From: JACCYU01 sp050740315 | Lineage (GTDB): Bacteria > Pseudomonadota > Gammaproteobacteria > JACCYU01 | Direction of reading: 5' to 3' | Assembly: GCA_050740315.1 (NCBI GenBank) | Contig: JBOIDC010000001.1 | Coordinates: 62,001-126,000 of the forward strand | DNA length: 64,000 nt | In this document: in pieces, positions 30,144-43,367 of the stretch | Numbering within the stretch: the first letter of the stretch is position 1 | How the letters are laid out: every line of letters starts with the position of its first letter | Notes under the pieces: generated by a model | What the model saw: only the letters and a program-made list of their open reading frames with translations | The model's database searches: none | Told to the model about the DNA's origin: nothing | Translations under genes and position numbers: made by a program

Positions 30144-30728
30144 ATGCGCATAAATTCTCATACCGGACTGCTGGAGCAGGCGCGCCTGGTGCCCTCGCCC
30201 AACGCCGATGACCGGCCGGCGGGCGCCGTGCCGGAACTGATCGTCGTGCACGGCATCAGCCTGCCGCCGGGCGAGTTCGGCGGCCCGTGGATAGACGCGC
30301 TGTTTACGAACCAGCTGGTGGCCGATGTCCATCCCTACTTCGCGGTGGTCCGCCACCTCAAAGTATCCGCGCATGTCCTGATCCGCCGCGACGGCGAGGT
30401 CGTGCAATACGTGCCTTTTCATCGCCGCGCCTGGCACGCGGGCGCGTCGGTTTATTGCGGACGCGCCCGCTGCAACGATTTTTCCGTCGGCATTGAGCTG
30501 GAAGGGGCCGACGATGTGCGCTACGAAGCTGCGCAATACACGCAGCTGGCGACCTTGATTCGCACCCTGGGCGGCGCGTATCCCACGCTGTCGCCCGCGC
30601 GCGTGGTGGGGCACGCAGATATCTCGCCGGGGCGCAAGACCGATCCCGGCGCCGCATTCGACTGGCCGCGGCTGCGCCGGCTGCTGGGCGCACCGCGCGC
30701 TTCATCCAGCCATATGGCCGGCAGTTGA
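30144..30728 (+). CDS. ampD: 1,6-anhydro-N-acetylmuramyl-L-alanine amidase AmpD
   Basis: About 194 residues. A cytoplasmic zinc amidase that removes the stem peptide from anhydromuropeptides during cell-wall recycling; its loss often derepresses AmpC. Close match to E. coli AmpD: VVHGISLPPGEFGGPWIDAL, RRDGEVVQYVPFHRRAWHAG, CNDFSVGIELEG and the zinc-site GHADISPGRKTDPG. An in-frame ATG at 30108 is possible; neither has a clear ribosome binding site. Confidence 0.95.
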   Translation: MRINSHTGLLEQARLVPSPNADDRPAGAVPELIVVHGISLPPGEFGGPWIDALFTNQLVADVHPYFAVVRHLKVSAHVLIRRDGEVVQYVPFHRRAWHAGASVYCGRARCNDFSVGIELEGADDVRYEAAQYTQLATLIRTLGGAYPTLSPARVVGHADISPGRKTDPGAAFDWPRLRRLLGAPRASSSHMAGS

Positions 30729-30802
30729 CGCATGACCCTGCCTGCATCGACCAAGAGCGCGTCTAGGTTGAGCGCCGGGGCGACGCGCGGCCCGGGGTTC
30801 CC

Positions 30803-31564
30803 ATGAGCCCGTTCGCGCGCACGGCCATCATGGCCGCCAAGGCCGCGCAGGCCGTGATCGAAAAATACTACCGCGGCGCGTTCGAGGTTAAGTTCAAGGA
30901 CGATCAAAGCCCGGTGACGATCGCCGATATCGAGGCGGAACAGATCATCAAGGGCCTGATTACGGAGGCGTTTCCCGAGCACGGTTTCTACGGCGAAGAA
31001 ACCGGACGCCTGCGCCCGGACGCGGAATACGTGTGGCTGATCGATCCCATCGACGGTACCAAGAGCTTCGTGCGCGGTTATCCGTTCTTTTCCACACAGA
31101 TCGCGCTGATGCAGGGCGAGCGTCTGGTTCTGGGGGTTTCCAGCGCACCCATCATGGGCGAGCTGGCCTATGCCGAGCGCGGCGCGGGGGCTTTTCTCAA
31201 TGATCGGCCGGTGGGCGTCAGTGACGTGGCATCGCTCGAACAGGCGACCTTAAGCTTCGGCAACATCAAGACACTGGCCGCCGGTACGCACTGGCCGCGG
31301 CTGGCGGAGCTCATCCAGCGGGTCAACCGTACGCGCGGCTACGGTGATTTTCTGCACTATCACATGCTGGCAGCGGGACAGCTCGACGCGGTGGTCGAGT
31401 CGGATGTCAATATCCTGGACATCGCGGCGTTGTCAGTCATTGTGGAAGAGGCGGGCGGCCGGTTCACCGATATTGCCGGCAAACCACCCGGGTTAGCGAC
31501 CCGCACGGTGTTGGCGGCGAGCACGCCGGCGCTGCACGAGCAGGTCAGGCTGATGCTGGGGTAG
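30803..31564 (+). CDS. Inositol-monophosphatase family phosphatase, probable histidinol-phosphatase
   Basis: 253 residues. Metal-binding motifs of the Li-sensitive phosphatase superfamily: EETG near residue 70, IDPIDGTKSF near 90 and DVNILDIAAL near 200. The sequence around WLIDPIDGTKSFVRGYPFFSTQIAL is closest to the HisN-type histidinol-phosphatases, the penultimate step of histidine synthesis. No other his gene is nearby, so inositol phosphate or another small phosphate is not excluded. Confidence 0.85.
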   Translation: MSPFARTAIMAAKAAQAVIEKYYRGAFEVKFKDDQSPVTIADIEAEQIIKGLITEAFPEHGFYGEETGRLRPDAEYVWLIDPIDGTKSFVRGYPFFSTQIALMQGERLVLGVSSAPIMGELAYAERGAGAFLNDRPVGVSDVASLEQATLSFGNIKTLAAGTHWPRLAELIQRVNRTRGYGDFLHYHMLAAGQLDAVVESDVNILDIAALSVIVEEAGGRFTDIAGKPPGLATRTVLAASTPALHEQVRLMLG

Positions 31565-31585
31565 GCCCGTTTACACAGATTGCGA

Positions 31586-32353
31586 TCATCTGGATCGCGT
31601 CGCTGGAATGGTGCCGCCACACGCCTGTTGCGCGTCCAGCCGCCGCCATCGGCCATTGATTAAACCCTCGATGGGGCGGAAGCGGGTCTTGTAGCTCATC
31701 TTGCGGTTGCCGGCGATCCAGTAGCCGAGGTACACGTAGTCCAGGCCGCGTCTGCGCGTCTCCTCGATCTGCCAGAGTATCGCGTGCGTTCCCAGCCCTC
31801 GTCTGGCCTGCTGCGGATCGAAGAATGTATAAACCGCGGACAAGCCCTCTTTCAGCCGGTCGCATACCGCCACGCTCAGCAGCGCGCCGTTGAACCGGAA
31901 CTCCACGAACAAGGTGTCGGCCCAGGCGCAGCTGAGAAAATCGAAATAAGACTGCGGCGTGGGGTTATCCATCTCGCCGCCGGTATGACGCATCCGCTGA
32001 TAACGGCGATACAGCGCGAAATGCTCCGACCGATACGCCTGCGGCAGGATCGCTGCGGTCAAGTCCTGATTGATGCGCCGGTTGCGGCGCTGGCTGCGAT
32101 CGGGCTCGAAGTGGGCGACCGGAATGCGGGTCGGCACGCATGCGCTACAGCCCGGACACTGTGGCCGGTACAGATGCGAGCCGCTGCGCCGGAAGCCCTT
32201 GTCAACCAGCCGGCCGTAGAGCGTCGTATTCATGCGGGCGCGCGGATCGGCAAATACGTTCACCGCCTCGCGCGCCGGCAGATAGGCGCACGGCTCCGGC
32301 GGTGTGACGTAGAACAGCAGCGGCAGCGATTGCGTCATGGCGTGCAGGCTCAC
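31586..32353 (-). CDS. bpt: Aspartate/glutamate leucyltransferase Bpt
   Basis: 255 residues. Transfers leucine from leucyl-tRNA to N-terminal Asp or Glu, marking the protein for ClpS-ClpAP degradation (N-end rule). It has the ATE-family N-terminal cysteines (PCAYLP, CPGCSACVP) and C-terminal GLSAVYTFFDP and GYWIAGNRKMSYKTRF. The real start may be 32338 (MTQSLPLLFY), the usual Bpt beginning. Confidence 0.93.
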   Translation of the reverse strand: MSLHAMTQSLPLLFYVTPPEPCAYLPAREAVNVFADPRARMNTTLYGRLVDKGFRRSGSHLYRPQCPGCSACVPTRIPVAHFEPDRSQRRNRRINQDLTAAILPQAYRSEHFALYRRYQRMRHTGGEMDNPTPQSYFDFLSCAWADTLFVEFRFNGALLSVAVCDRLKEGLSAVYTFFDPQQARRGLGTHAILWQIEETRRRGLDYVYLGYWIAGNRKMSYKTRFRPIEGLINGRWRRLDAQQACGGTIPATRSR

Positions 32354-32511
32354 ATGTGATCCGGCTCGATGCTTCCAGGGCGTCCGCCCGTTTGTGATAA
32401 CATACGCGGTTTTCCGGACCCCCTCAATCGCGCGAACGGCTGCGGTAACATACTTGCCGGCGCCGCATTCACCACCCGACCCCGGCGGGTTTCAGTTTAC
32501 GGGAATCACAG

Positions 32512-36228
<3,717 letters not shown>

Positions 36229-36282
36229 CGTGAATTAAAGCGCTCTTCGCCCCGCCAGAGCCCGCCCGGAGAGGACGGAAGT

Positions 36283-36768
36283 CTAGGTCGAAATCGACAG
36301 ACTTTGTTCCATCACCTCGGTCTGCGCGAGCGCCCGGAACAAGCGTTCGTCGGCGCTGCGAAGCCGACGGCTGAGTTCCCTGGCAACATTCATCTGAATC
36401 AAGGTGAACTGTTCCAGATCCCTGTTGTAGACCTCGAAGAGCGTGGCCGATGACAGCTCGATCGCGAGACAGTCTTCATCCGCTTGCACGGAGGCGCTGC
36501 GGGGAAAGAGATCGATCAGCGCCATCTCGCCAAAGCAGTCGCCTTGTCGCAAATGCCCCAGGGCGACGCTACGGCCCTTCCAGGTTTTAAAGATAGCGAC
36601 TGTGCCTTCTTCCAGCACGAACATGGAGCGCGCATCGTCGCCCTCGTGAAAAAAGAAGTCGCCTATGCAGACGCGAATAACGGGCGCCAGCTGCAGCAGA
36701 AAAGTCAATATATCGTTACGCACGCCGCCGAATACCGGCATGTCCTGCAGCAGTTTAAGCCTGCGCAT
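36283..36768 (-). CDS. Cyclic-nucleotide-binding domain protein
   Basis: 161 residues, a stand-alone cNMP-binding domain (Crp fold) with GDFFFHEGDDARSMFVLEEG and the phosphate-binding-cassette-like FGEMALIDLFPRSASV. Residues after about 120 are helical, but there is no helix-turn-helix, so it is not a DNA-binding Crp. It lies downstream of the split sensor kinase on the same strand. The ligand and partner are unknown. Confidence 0.88.
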   Translation of the reverse strand: MRRLKLLQDMPVFGGVRNDILTFLLQLAPVIRVCIGDFFFHEGDDARSMFVLEEGTVAIFKTWKGRSVALGHLRQGDCFGEMALIDLFPRSASVQADEDCLAIELSSATLFEVYNRDLEQFTLIQMNVARELSRRLRSADERLFRALAQTEVMEQSLSIST

Positions 36769-37100
36769 GCCGGCCGGCGCTCACGCCGCGGGAATGGGTT
36801 TTGACGCCCGCGTTCAACGGGGCCAGCGCCGGATTCTGCTGGATGCAGTCGTTGAACGCCGCGCGTGAAACGCTGGCCAGCTTGACGGGTTCCAGGGTCA
36901 TGATCCTTATCGCAGCGCGCGAATCCAGTGGCAATCATCTGGATTGTGGGCGACCGCGCCGGTCGGCGCAAGCCGAGGCTAATGTCGCCATGTAAACGGG
37001 CTGCCCGCTTGCTTAACATCCGGCTGTGAGAAACCTGCCAAGGCGTGCGGAGTTCCGATGGGCGAAGGCGGGACGTCCGCGTCTGATCCAATCATTGGTG
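36769..37100. other. Intergenic region upstream of the cNMP-binding gene
   Basis: 332 bp. The only ORF with any plausibility is a 48-codon minus-strand frame at 36755-36901 starting MTLEPVKLAS; it has no recognised relative and overlaps the next gene by 14 bp, so I do not call it. Confidence 0.4.
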
Positions 37101-38774
37101 CTAGGCGCCGTCCGAGCTGCTGGGAGTCATCACGATGGACTGCGCTTCATCTTTCATGAATTCCGCTTGTTGCTGCCGCACCGGCAGGGTGACGATGAAA
37201 GTCGCGCCTGCACCCGGTGCGCTCTCGGCGGTGACATGCCCGCCGTGCCGCTCGACGATCTTCTTGCAGATGGCAAGCCCCACACCCGCGCCCTCGTATT
37301 CACGCCCGTGCAGACGCTGGAACACCACGAAGATGCGCTCCAGATACTTCATGTCGAAGCCGATGCCATTGTCGGCTACGCACAATCGCACCGCGTCGTC
37401 TGCATCGTCGGTTTGGCTGTATACCCGCACCACGGGCGCGACGTCGGCGCGCCGGTATGTCAGCGCGTTGCCGATGAGGTTTTGCAGTAACTGGCGCATC
37501 TGCAGGCGATCGGCATCGATCACGGGCAGTTCGCCCAGCTCCACGCGCGCGCCGCTGGTTTGTATGCGCACCTCCAGATCGGACACCACCTCGCGCGCTG
37601 TTTCATTTAAATCCACCTTGCTGAACGGCTGGGCGCGCGAGGAGACCCGCGAGAAGGCGAGCAGATCGGCGATCAAGGTGGCCATGCGTTTGGCCGCGCC
37701 CTGCATGCGCGCCAGATAATCGCGGGCCTGCTCGTCCAGCCCGGCGCCGTGATTCATTACCAGCAGGTCGCCGAAAGCCTGCACCTTGCGCAGCGGTTCC
37801 TGCAGGTCGTGCGAGGCCACGTGCGCGAAGTCTTCCAGCTCGCGGTTGCTGCGGGCGAGCTCGGCTGCCAGCGCGCGCAATTGCGTCTCGGCCCGTTTGC
37901 GTTCGGTAATGTCGTGCATGGATATCACTGCGCCCAGTACACGACCGTCGGCGCTTCGAAACGCGCGTCCGCTAGCCAGAAGCGTGCGCGGCTCCCTCCG
38001 TTTAGGCGCGATAACCATTTCGGCGTTTCGCACGCGTTCGCCTTTAAGCGCCCGGTAGAGCGGTATGTCATGCAGGGACATGGGTGTGCGGCCGTCCGCC
38101 AGGTACAAATCGTAATGCGTCGCCCATTGGTCGGCCGGGATATGCTCCTGCGGTCGACCATGGAACCTGCGCGTTGCGGCGTTGAACAGGGTGAGAACGC
38201 CTTGTGCGTTGCAGGCGACGATCCCGTCCTGGATGTTGTCGAGCAGCGCGCGCATGAACTCGTTGGATTCCGCCAGCTGCGCGGTGCGTTCGGCGACCCG
38301 TTGCTCGAGTTGTTCATGTGCGTCACGCAGCTTCTTCTCGGCCGTCTTGCGTTCGGTGATATCAGTATTGCTGCCAATCCAGCCGGTGATCGCGCCTTCG
38401 GCATCGCGCAAGGGTACGGCGCGTGCGGCGACCCAGCGCCAGGCGCCGCTGATATGACGCAGACGGAATTCGGCTTGAAGGTCATTGCCACAGGTCACAC
38501 ACTGACGCCAGACGTCTTCGATGCGCGCGCGATCCTCGGGATGGAGTGCGCGGCACGCGCCCGCGCCCTTCCATTGCGCGTAGGTTTGCCCGGTAAAGGC
38601 GCGCCATGAGGGCGAGTCTTCTACGACGAGTCCTTCGGCGTTCGTCGTCCACACGGTCTGGGCCGCGGCAGTCACCAGTGCGCGGAAGCGCGTCTCACTT
38701 TCGTGCGATGCCGCTACGGCGCGCCGCAGCTCCTCGTTCGCGCGACGCAGATCGGCGGTACGTTCGCGCGCGCG
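37101..38774 (-). pseudogene. C-terminal part of a frameshifted sensor histidine kinase (PAS-PAS-HisKA-HATPase)
   Basis: About 557 residues in the second reading frame of the kinase. Sequence continuity with the upstream ORF resumes at RERTADLRRANEEL. It contains two PAS domains (FRALVTAAAQTVWTTNAEG; then ALLDNIQDGIVACNAQG) with a PAC-like segment, a HisKA phosphoacceptor (FAHVASHDLQEPLRK) and an ATPase domain with NLIGNAL, DNGIGF and GAGVGLAICKKI. This kinase core is complete and of the bacteriophytochrome-like type that pairs with short single-domain regulators. The formal ORF runs on to 38993, but there it is out of frame with the sensory half. Confidence 0.85.
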
Positions 38775-40299
38775 TATCCAGCATGGTCGCCAGCGGCTGC
38801 ACGCGCAACCGCACGAGTAGCGTGCCCAGTAACGCGAGGCATACGACGAGCACCGCCGCCAGCGAAAAACTGCGCGCTGCCGGCGCATAGATTTCGGCCG
38901 CGTCCACCTTGAGCGCCGCCACCAGCCCCAGATCACCGACGCGGCTGAAGGCGCCCAGTTCACTGACCATGCGATCGTCCATGGCGGTGGCAAACCCCGC
39001 GCCTTGTTGCTGCGCCCGATAGATCAGCCGCGCCGGCGCCCCGGCGGGCGCGGGGCGTTGCGTGAACACGTGAGGTGTAAGGCGGGTCGGGAAACAGCGA
39101 AAATCCCTGCCCATGGCTTTGCACAATTGGAACTCCGCGCTGGGCCAGGGTGGGTCGACGACTTGCAGCGTTTCCGTGAGTCCGGGCAGCGCCTGTTCAA
39201 CCCGCAGGATTCCAAGCGAACCTTCCGCGTCGCTGAAAGGCAGGCGATTTCTAAGGTATGCGCCATTCCGCCACAGCAAACTCCTGGCGCCGTCGCCCTC
39301 AAGCGGGAATTCCGCGGCCGTTGTATTCAAAAACTGGCCGGCGCGCGCGACCTCGGGGCCACCGGGCAGCGAGACGGCGATGGCGGAGAAGCCATGTGGC
39401 AGGAAGCTCGCTATGAGTTCTTGAAGTGCCGCGCGTGATGCTGAAGTCCCCGGATTGGCCGCGAGCGCGCGTAACTGCCGGCGCAAATCCGGCCGGCTGG
39501 TAATGATCTCGGCGCGGGTGGTGCGCTGCGCGACAATGATCGTAATCGCCTTTATCCTGGATTCAAGCGCGAAGCTCAGACCTTGAGCCAGCGTTTGGTG
39601 CACCTGACCGCCGATGATGGCGAAGCTGGCGAGAGCCGCCGCGCCCGCGGCGCCAGCCAGCAGCCAGGCGGCCAGCGCGGCGATGCGTCTGTCGTCGCCG
39701 GGCGGTGTGCGAGGCCGGCTGACCGCCAGCAAACCACCGCCCAATACGACGAAGCCGACGGCGGTGTGCAGCGCGGCCGTCTGGAAGGGCAGCGCGGAGA
39801 TGAGGAAGTCCAGGCCCAAGAGATAGGCCAGAGATCCGACACCGCCCAGTGCGAGTACGCCGACCGACAGCGCCTGGCCCAGCGCGCGGCGACGAGCCTG
39901 ATCCGGCAGCCGCGCCACCATAAGCGAAACGGCGGCCAGCAGAAATCCCAGCGCCGTGACGGGCGCCATGCGCCCGGGATTCAGCGCCGCAGGCGTGTCC
40001 GGATCGCGAACCAATACCTGATCAATGTTGAAGTCCAGCCCCGCAACGTACTGGATCAGCGTGGACAGCGCCAGGGCCAGCACCGCCAGCGCCACCCCGT
40101 TCGCCGCGCGGGCAGCGGCGGAGCCAGGCGAAGCTTGCAAAACGAGAGCGGCGCCGATTAGCAGAAAGCAAAGCGCGGCGTTCGCCTTCATGGTCGCAAA
40201 ACCGGGCAGGACGCCCTTCAGTGTATCTACGTCCAGCGCCCAGCCGGCGAGCACCGCCATTCCGAGCAGCGCGATCAGCGCTCCGGCCGCCCGGGCCAT
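38695..40299 (-). pseudogene. N-terminal part of the frameshifted sensor kinase (membrane sensor)
   Basis: 534 codons. Six or seven hydrophobic segments (about residues 5-225) precede a large extracytoplasmic sensor (about 230-470) and a final membrane helix (LAAVLVVCLALLGTLLVRL, near 475-495). The frame then leaves the expected kinase sequence after LDTRA and reads nonsense (RTYRRSASRERG) to a stop. The next codons of the natural protein are in the other frame at the same place, so a 2-base loss (or 1-base gain) in a run of five CG pairs at 38765-38774 broke one gene of roughly 1060 codons. Whether the cell or the assembly made the change cannot be told. Confidence 0.85.
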
Positions 40300-40610
40300 G
40301 CCCGATCCGGCGTGGCGCTGCTCGGTGGCGCCATGCTTATCCTCGGTCGGCGCACACGCCGGCGCAAAACGTGGTATGTCCAGGCGCCCCTCCCAGCATT
40401 TGCGTAGTGCCAGGTCTTGTTTTTCCGCGTCTCAGGCAACGCGCACTCGCGCTCCGACGCTGCCAGGGGACCTCTGATTAATTCAGAGGTTTCTGCGGTA
40501 CAGGGAAGTGCCGCCATTTACGACGGCCGCACCGTTGAGAATGGGGAAAGTGCCAAGTCTATTTCGCAGGCACGTTTCGCCTTCCGTCCTCTCAAGAATC
40601 CAGGATGGAT
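40300..40610. other. Non-coding stretch between arfB and the kinase
   Basis: 311 bp with no credible gene. About half of it (40466-40610) is the small inverted-repeat element described separately; the rest would contain the kinase promoter. Confidence 0.4.
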
Positions 40611-40627
40611 TTATTCAGAGCTTCCCC
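40466..40627. mobile_element. Putative small non-autonomous element (MITE-like) with terminal inverted repeats
   Basis: The left end (40466-40484: GGGGA then CCTCTGATTAATTC) and the reverse complement of the right end (40607-40627: GGGGA then AGCTCTGAATAAATCC) match at about 16 of 20 positions with one gap. The left end also contains a perfect 21-bp palindrome, ACCTCTGA-TTAAT-TCAGAGGT (40470-40490). The 162-bp element has no ORF. Its right end supplies the last codons and stop of arfB. No clear target duplication was found. I do not assign an IS family. Confidence 0.5.
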
Positions 40628-41069
40628 GGTCAGTGTCGTTGTCTGGTTTGCCGCGCAGCCGCTTGGCGGCGCCCTGGCGGCGTTTCGACGCCAGCCTGCG
40701 CCGTTTCGATGCGGCCGTGGGCCGCGTCTTTTTGCGCGGCGGGCGCGTGTCCGCTGCCTTCTCGATCAATGCTGCCAGCCGGCCCAGCGCGTCTTCTCGA
40801 TTGCGCGCCTGCGTGCGGTGTCGGCGCGCGTCGATCACCAGCACCCCTTCGCTGGTTGCGCGCCGCCCGGCCAGTCGGATCAGACGCGCGCGCAGGTCCT
40901 CGGACAGCGACGGAGAGTGAGTGGCGTCGAAGCGCAGTTGCACCGCCGTCGAGACCTTGTTGACATTCTGGCCGCCGGGCCCGGAGGCGCGGATAAAACG
41001 CCACTCGAGCTCGCGGTCATCTATGACGATGCCGCCGTCATGCCGTCCGTTTTTGCTGATCCTCGTCAC
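40611..41069 (-). CDS. arfB: Alternative ribosome-rescue factor B (YaeJ-type peptidyl-tRNA hydrolase)
   Basis: 152 residues. It hydrolyses peptidyl-tRNA on ribosomes stalled at mRNA ends. The catalytic GGQ lies in SGPGGQNVNKVSTAVQLRFD (about 30-49), and the basic tail (KKTRPTAASKRRRLASKRR) is the part that enters the empty mRNA channel. The last residues (RGSSE) and the stop come from the end of the inverted-repeat element, so the original C-terminus may have differed slightly; the functional tail is kept. Confidence 0.93.
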   Translation of the reverse strand: MTRISKNGRHDGGIVIDDRELEWRFIRASGPGGQNVNKVSTAVQLRFDATHSPSLSEDLRARLIRLAGRRATSEGVLVIDARRHRTQARNREDALGRLAALIEKAADTRPPRKKTRPTAASKRRRLASKRRQGAAKRLRGKPDNDTDRGSSE

Positions 41070-41135
41070 GATCGGCGCCTCGGGGGCAGCGCATGGCGTA
41101 AAAGAGCTGCGTGCCGCCGGCGACGAACTGGACGC

Positions 41136-41606
41136 TCAGCCCGGGCTCGCTTCGGGCTCGTCGCCGGGCAACGCGACCACACCAAACCAGTATTCGTGCA
41201 GCGACCGGATGGTATGCTGAAAACGCGCGAAATCGATCGGCTTCACGATGTAAGAGTTGGCGCGAAGCCGGTATAAACCGATGATGTCCCGCTGCGCGGC
41301 GGAGGTTGTGAGGATGATGACCGGCAGATGCCGGAGACGTTCGTCGGCTGCGATTTCGGTCAACACCTCCCGGCCGTCCTTGCGCGGCATATTCAGGTCC
41401 AGCAGGATCAAATCGGGGGTTGGCATAGCGGCATATTCACGCTGCTTGCGCAGAAAGGCCATCCCTTCTTCGCCGTCCCCCACGTGATGCAAGCGCACGG
41501 CGACGCTAGCCTGCTTGAACGCCAGGCGAGTCAGCATCACGTCGTCTTCGTTGTCCTCGATGACGAGGATTTCCGCCGGCCGATTGCCGGCATTGTCGTT
41601 TTTCAT
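41136..41606 (-). CDS. Single-domain response regulator (Rcp1-like)
   Basis: 156 residues, a receiver domain only. Acidic pocket ILVIEDNEDDV, phosphoacceptor aspartate in LILLDLNMPRKDG (about residue 67), TTS, and the lysine in YIVKPIDF. The NEDD and LNMPRKDG patterns are typical of regulators that pair with bacteriophytochrome-like kinases. The split kinase downstream on the same strand is the obvious partner, with arfB between them. There is no output domain. Confidence 0.93.
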   Translation of the reverse strand: MKNDNAGNRPAEILVIEDNEDDVMLTRLAFKQASVAVRLHHVGDGEEGMAFLRKQREYAAMPTPDLILLDLNMPRKDGREVLTEIAADERLRHLPVIILTTSAAQRDIIGLYRLRANSYIVKPIDFARFQHTIRSLHEYWFGVVALPGDEPEASPG

Positions 41607-41644
41607 TTAATCACCAAACCCGCACGCTCAGCGCCGCGGCTCAT

Positions 41645-42091
41645 TCATTCGATCCGTTCCCAGGTCTGCGTACGGCCGAAGAGCGGAATGCCGATGTAGC
41701 CCCGCACGAGGAGTTCACGGCCATGATCCTGTAATTCTATCTTTGCGTTGTAGATCTTGCCGGTCTCGGGGTCGACGATCTGTCCGCCGGTCCACGCATC
41801 ACCTTCTCTCTTCAACCCCCACATAAAGCGCAGACCTTGTACCGGTGCATCCTTGAGTTCCCCCTCGCACAAGGTGCAGGTGGGCAGCGCGCCTTCCTCG
41901 CGGGTTTTCAGCACTCGGGCTATCCATCCCCGCAGCTCGCCATCGATATTGCGGATCCTGATGATCGACGTGGCCTTGCCAGTATCGTCGTCGATAGTTT
42001 TCCAGCGACCGACCGGCGTGTCATTCGCCGCCTGCGCCGGCAGGCCGCTCAGCATCAAAACCGCTAACAAAGCTATGGCTAATTCGCGCAT
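41645..42091 (-). CDS. DUF2147 family exported protein
   Basis: About 148 residues. Signal peptide MRELAIALLAVLMLSGLPAQA, then the DUF2147 fold: VGRWKTIDDDTGKATSIIRI near the start, GWIARVL, and a C-terminal GYIGIPLFGRTQTWERI. A CTLC pair lies in the middle. The family is periplasmic or exported, and no activity is established. The ORF extends to 42124; 42091 gives the signal peptide. Confidence 0.9.
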   Translation of the reverse strand: MRELAIALLAVLMLSGLPAQAANDTPVGRWKTIDDDTGKATSIIRIRNIDGELRGWIARVLKTREEGALPTCTLCEGELKDAPVQGLRFMWGLKREGDAWTGGQIVDPETGKIYNAKIELQDHGRELLVRGYIGIPLFGRTQTWERIE

Positions 42092-42116
42092 CGTCGTTTG
42101 CTCCTGTCGCTTTCGC

Positions 42117-43344
42117 TTATGCAATCAAGATTGGGCAATCCCCGGCGCCCTGCATGCCGGCTCGCAACGACTGCTGGTTATCGTGCTCGACGGCCAGCAT
42201 GACAGTGGCCTGCTCCGCTTCCACGGGCGGCGAGAAATAATAGCCTTGGCCGAAGTCACAACGAAGCGTGGTGAGCAGTTCGGCCTGAGACGCCGTTTCC
42301 ACGCCTTCGGCGAACACCAGCATGTCGAGCCGGTGCGCCATCTCGATAATTCCCCGCACGATTTCCCATGATCTACGATTGGGTTTGCCGCTTGCGTCAA
42401 TTTGCTTGATGAAGGCGCCGTCGCTCTTGACCGCGTCGATCGGCAGGCGGCGAAGGTGGCTTAAGAGCGCGTTATCGGCGCCAAAATCGTCCATCGATAA
42501 GCGGATGTCCATGGCCTTGAGATTTACGCTAATCGAAATAAACGGCTGCCGAGCGCGCGCGAGCTTCCACGTCCGTAGCGCCTGGCGGCGTTGACCGACC
42601 GTAGCCGTGGCCGCTCCGTTGCGATAAACGGGCAGGTACATGAGGAAACCGGTCTGCACGTCTTCATCCGTCTCCTGCACCAGGGTCACCTTGCTCGATA
42701 CGGCATGTTTGCCAATATCGCGCGCCCTTTCCATCGCGGCCCGCCGCACAGATTCGGAGAACATGTCATAGCCAAAGGCGCGACGGTTACGCCAGTCAAA
42801 CGGCTCCAGATAAACAATCGCCGTGTATTCGGTGCGCTCGCCTTCGGGCTTTATTGCGTAGCCTGGGAAACCCTCGTCGCGGACACGTTTTACATGTGCA
42901 ACCCGTTGCGCGGATTCGGTGAATTCACTATAGCCGATGCCTTGTATGCCCGGATGGTGATCCTGAATGTCCAGCTTCTGTACGTACGCGTGAAACTCAT
43001 GCCGGCTGACCATTTTCGAGGCGGCGAACAGACCTTGCACGCCCCTCCAGAATGTCCTGATAGGCTTGCATGCGGTTTTCAATCGCCCCGACGACCCGCT
43101 GCCGCTGCAGGTCGAAACGCGCGCTTGCCTCCCCCTGGCGCTGCTTGTCGATGATCTGCCATGACCACAGACTCAATGCCAGTGACATCACCAGCATGGC
43201 GCCGGTAAGCAGCGCGGCGCGCGATGCCTTCGGTCGTGCCAGCGTCGTCCTTGATAACCGGGGCTCCCATAGCTGGGCTTGATGTTTGCTTTTGAGGCGG
43301 CTTGATGGCTTATGTCCGGTCGTAACTATAAAACGTTCGCACAT
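42117..43344 (-). pseudogene. Decayed CHASE-(GGDEF)-EAL signalling gene
   Basis: The first frame (43344 to about 43045) encodes a basic start, a membrane helix (LLTGAMLVMSLALSLWSWQI) and RMQAYQDILEG. A single extra base in a C run at 43042-43045 then shifts the frame. The second frame carries on directly (VQGLFAASKMVSRHEF) with a CHASE sensory domain (PGIQGIGYSEF, LEPFDWRNRRAFGYDM). After PVYRNG the GGDEF domain is missing, and the EAL domain has lost its start and about 45 internal residues (ISVNL runs straight into RLSMDDFG). The C-terminal EAL part is readable (FAEGVET, FGQGYYFSPP). With no EAL motif it cannot be an active phosphodiesterase. Confidence 0.85.
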
Positions 43345-43367
43345 CGGGCGTTCGACCGCTCAAGCCG

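Noticed and set aside
32354..32511. Cobalamin or SAM riboswitch upstream of metH
   Set aside because: Only 158 bp to the divergent bpt gene; no B12-box-like or SAM-riboswitch core sequence recognised.
36755..36901. 48-codon ORF upstream of the cNMP-binding gene
   Set aside because: No ribosome binding site or relative recognised; overlaps the next gene.
40275..40517. 80-codon minus-strand ORF before the sensor kinase
   Set aside because: Overlaps the kinase start in another frame and crosses the inverted-repeat element; no family resemblance.
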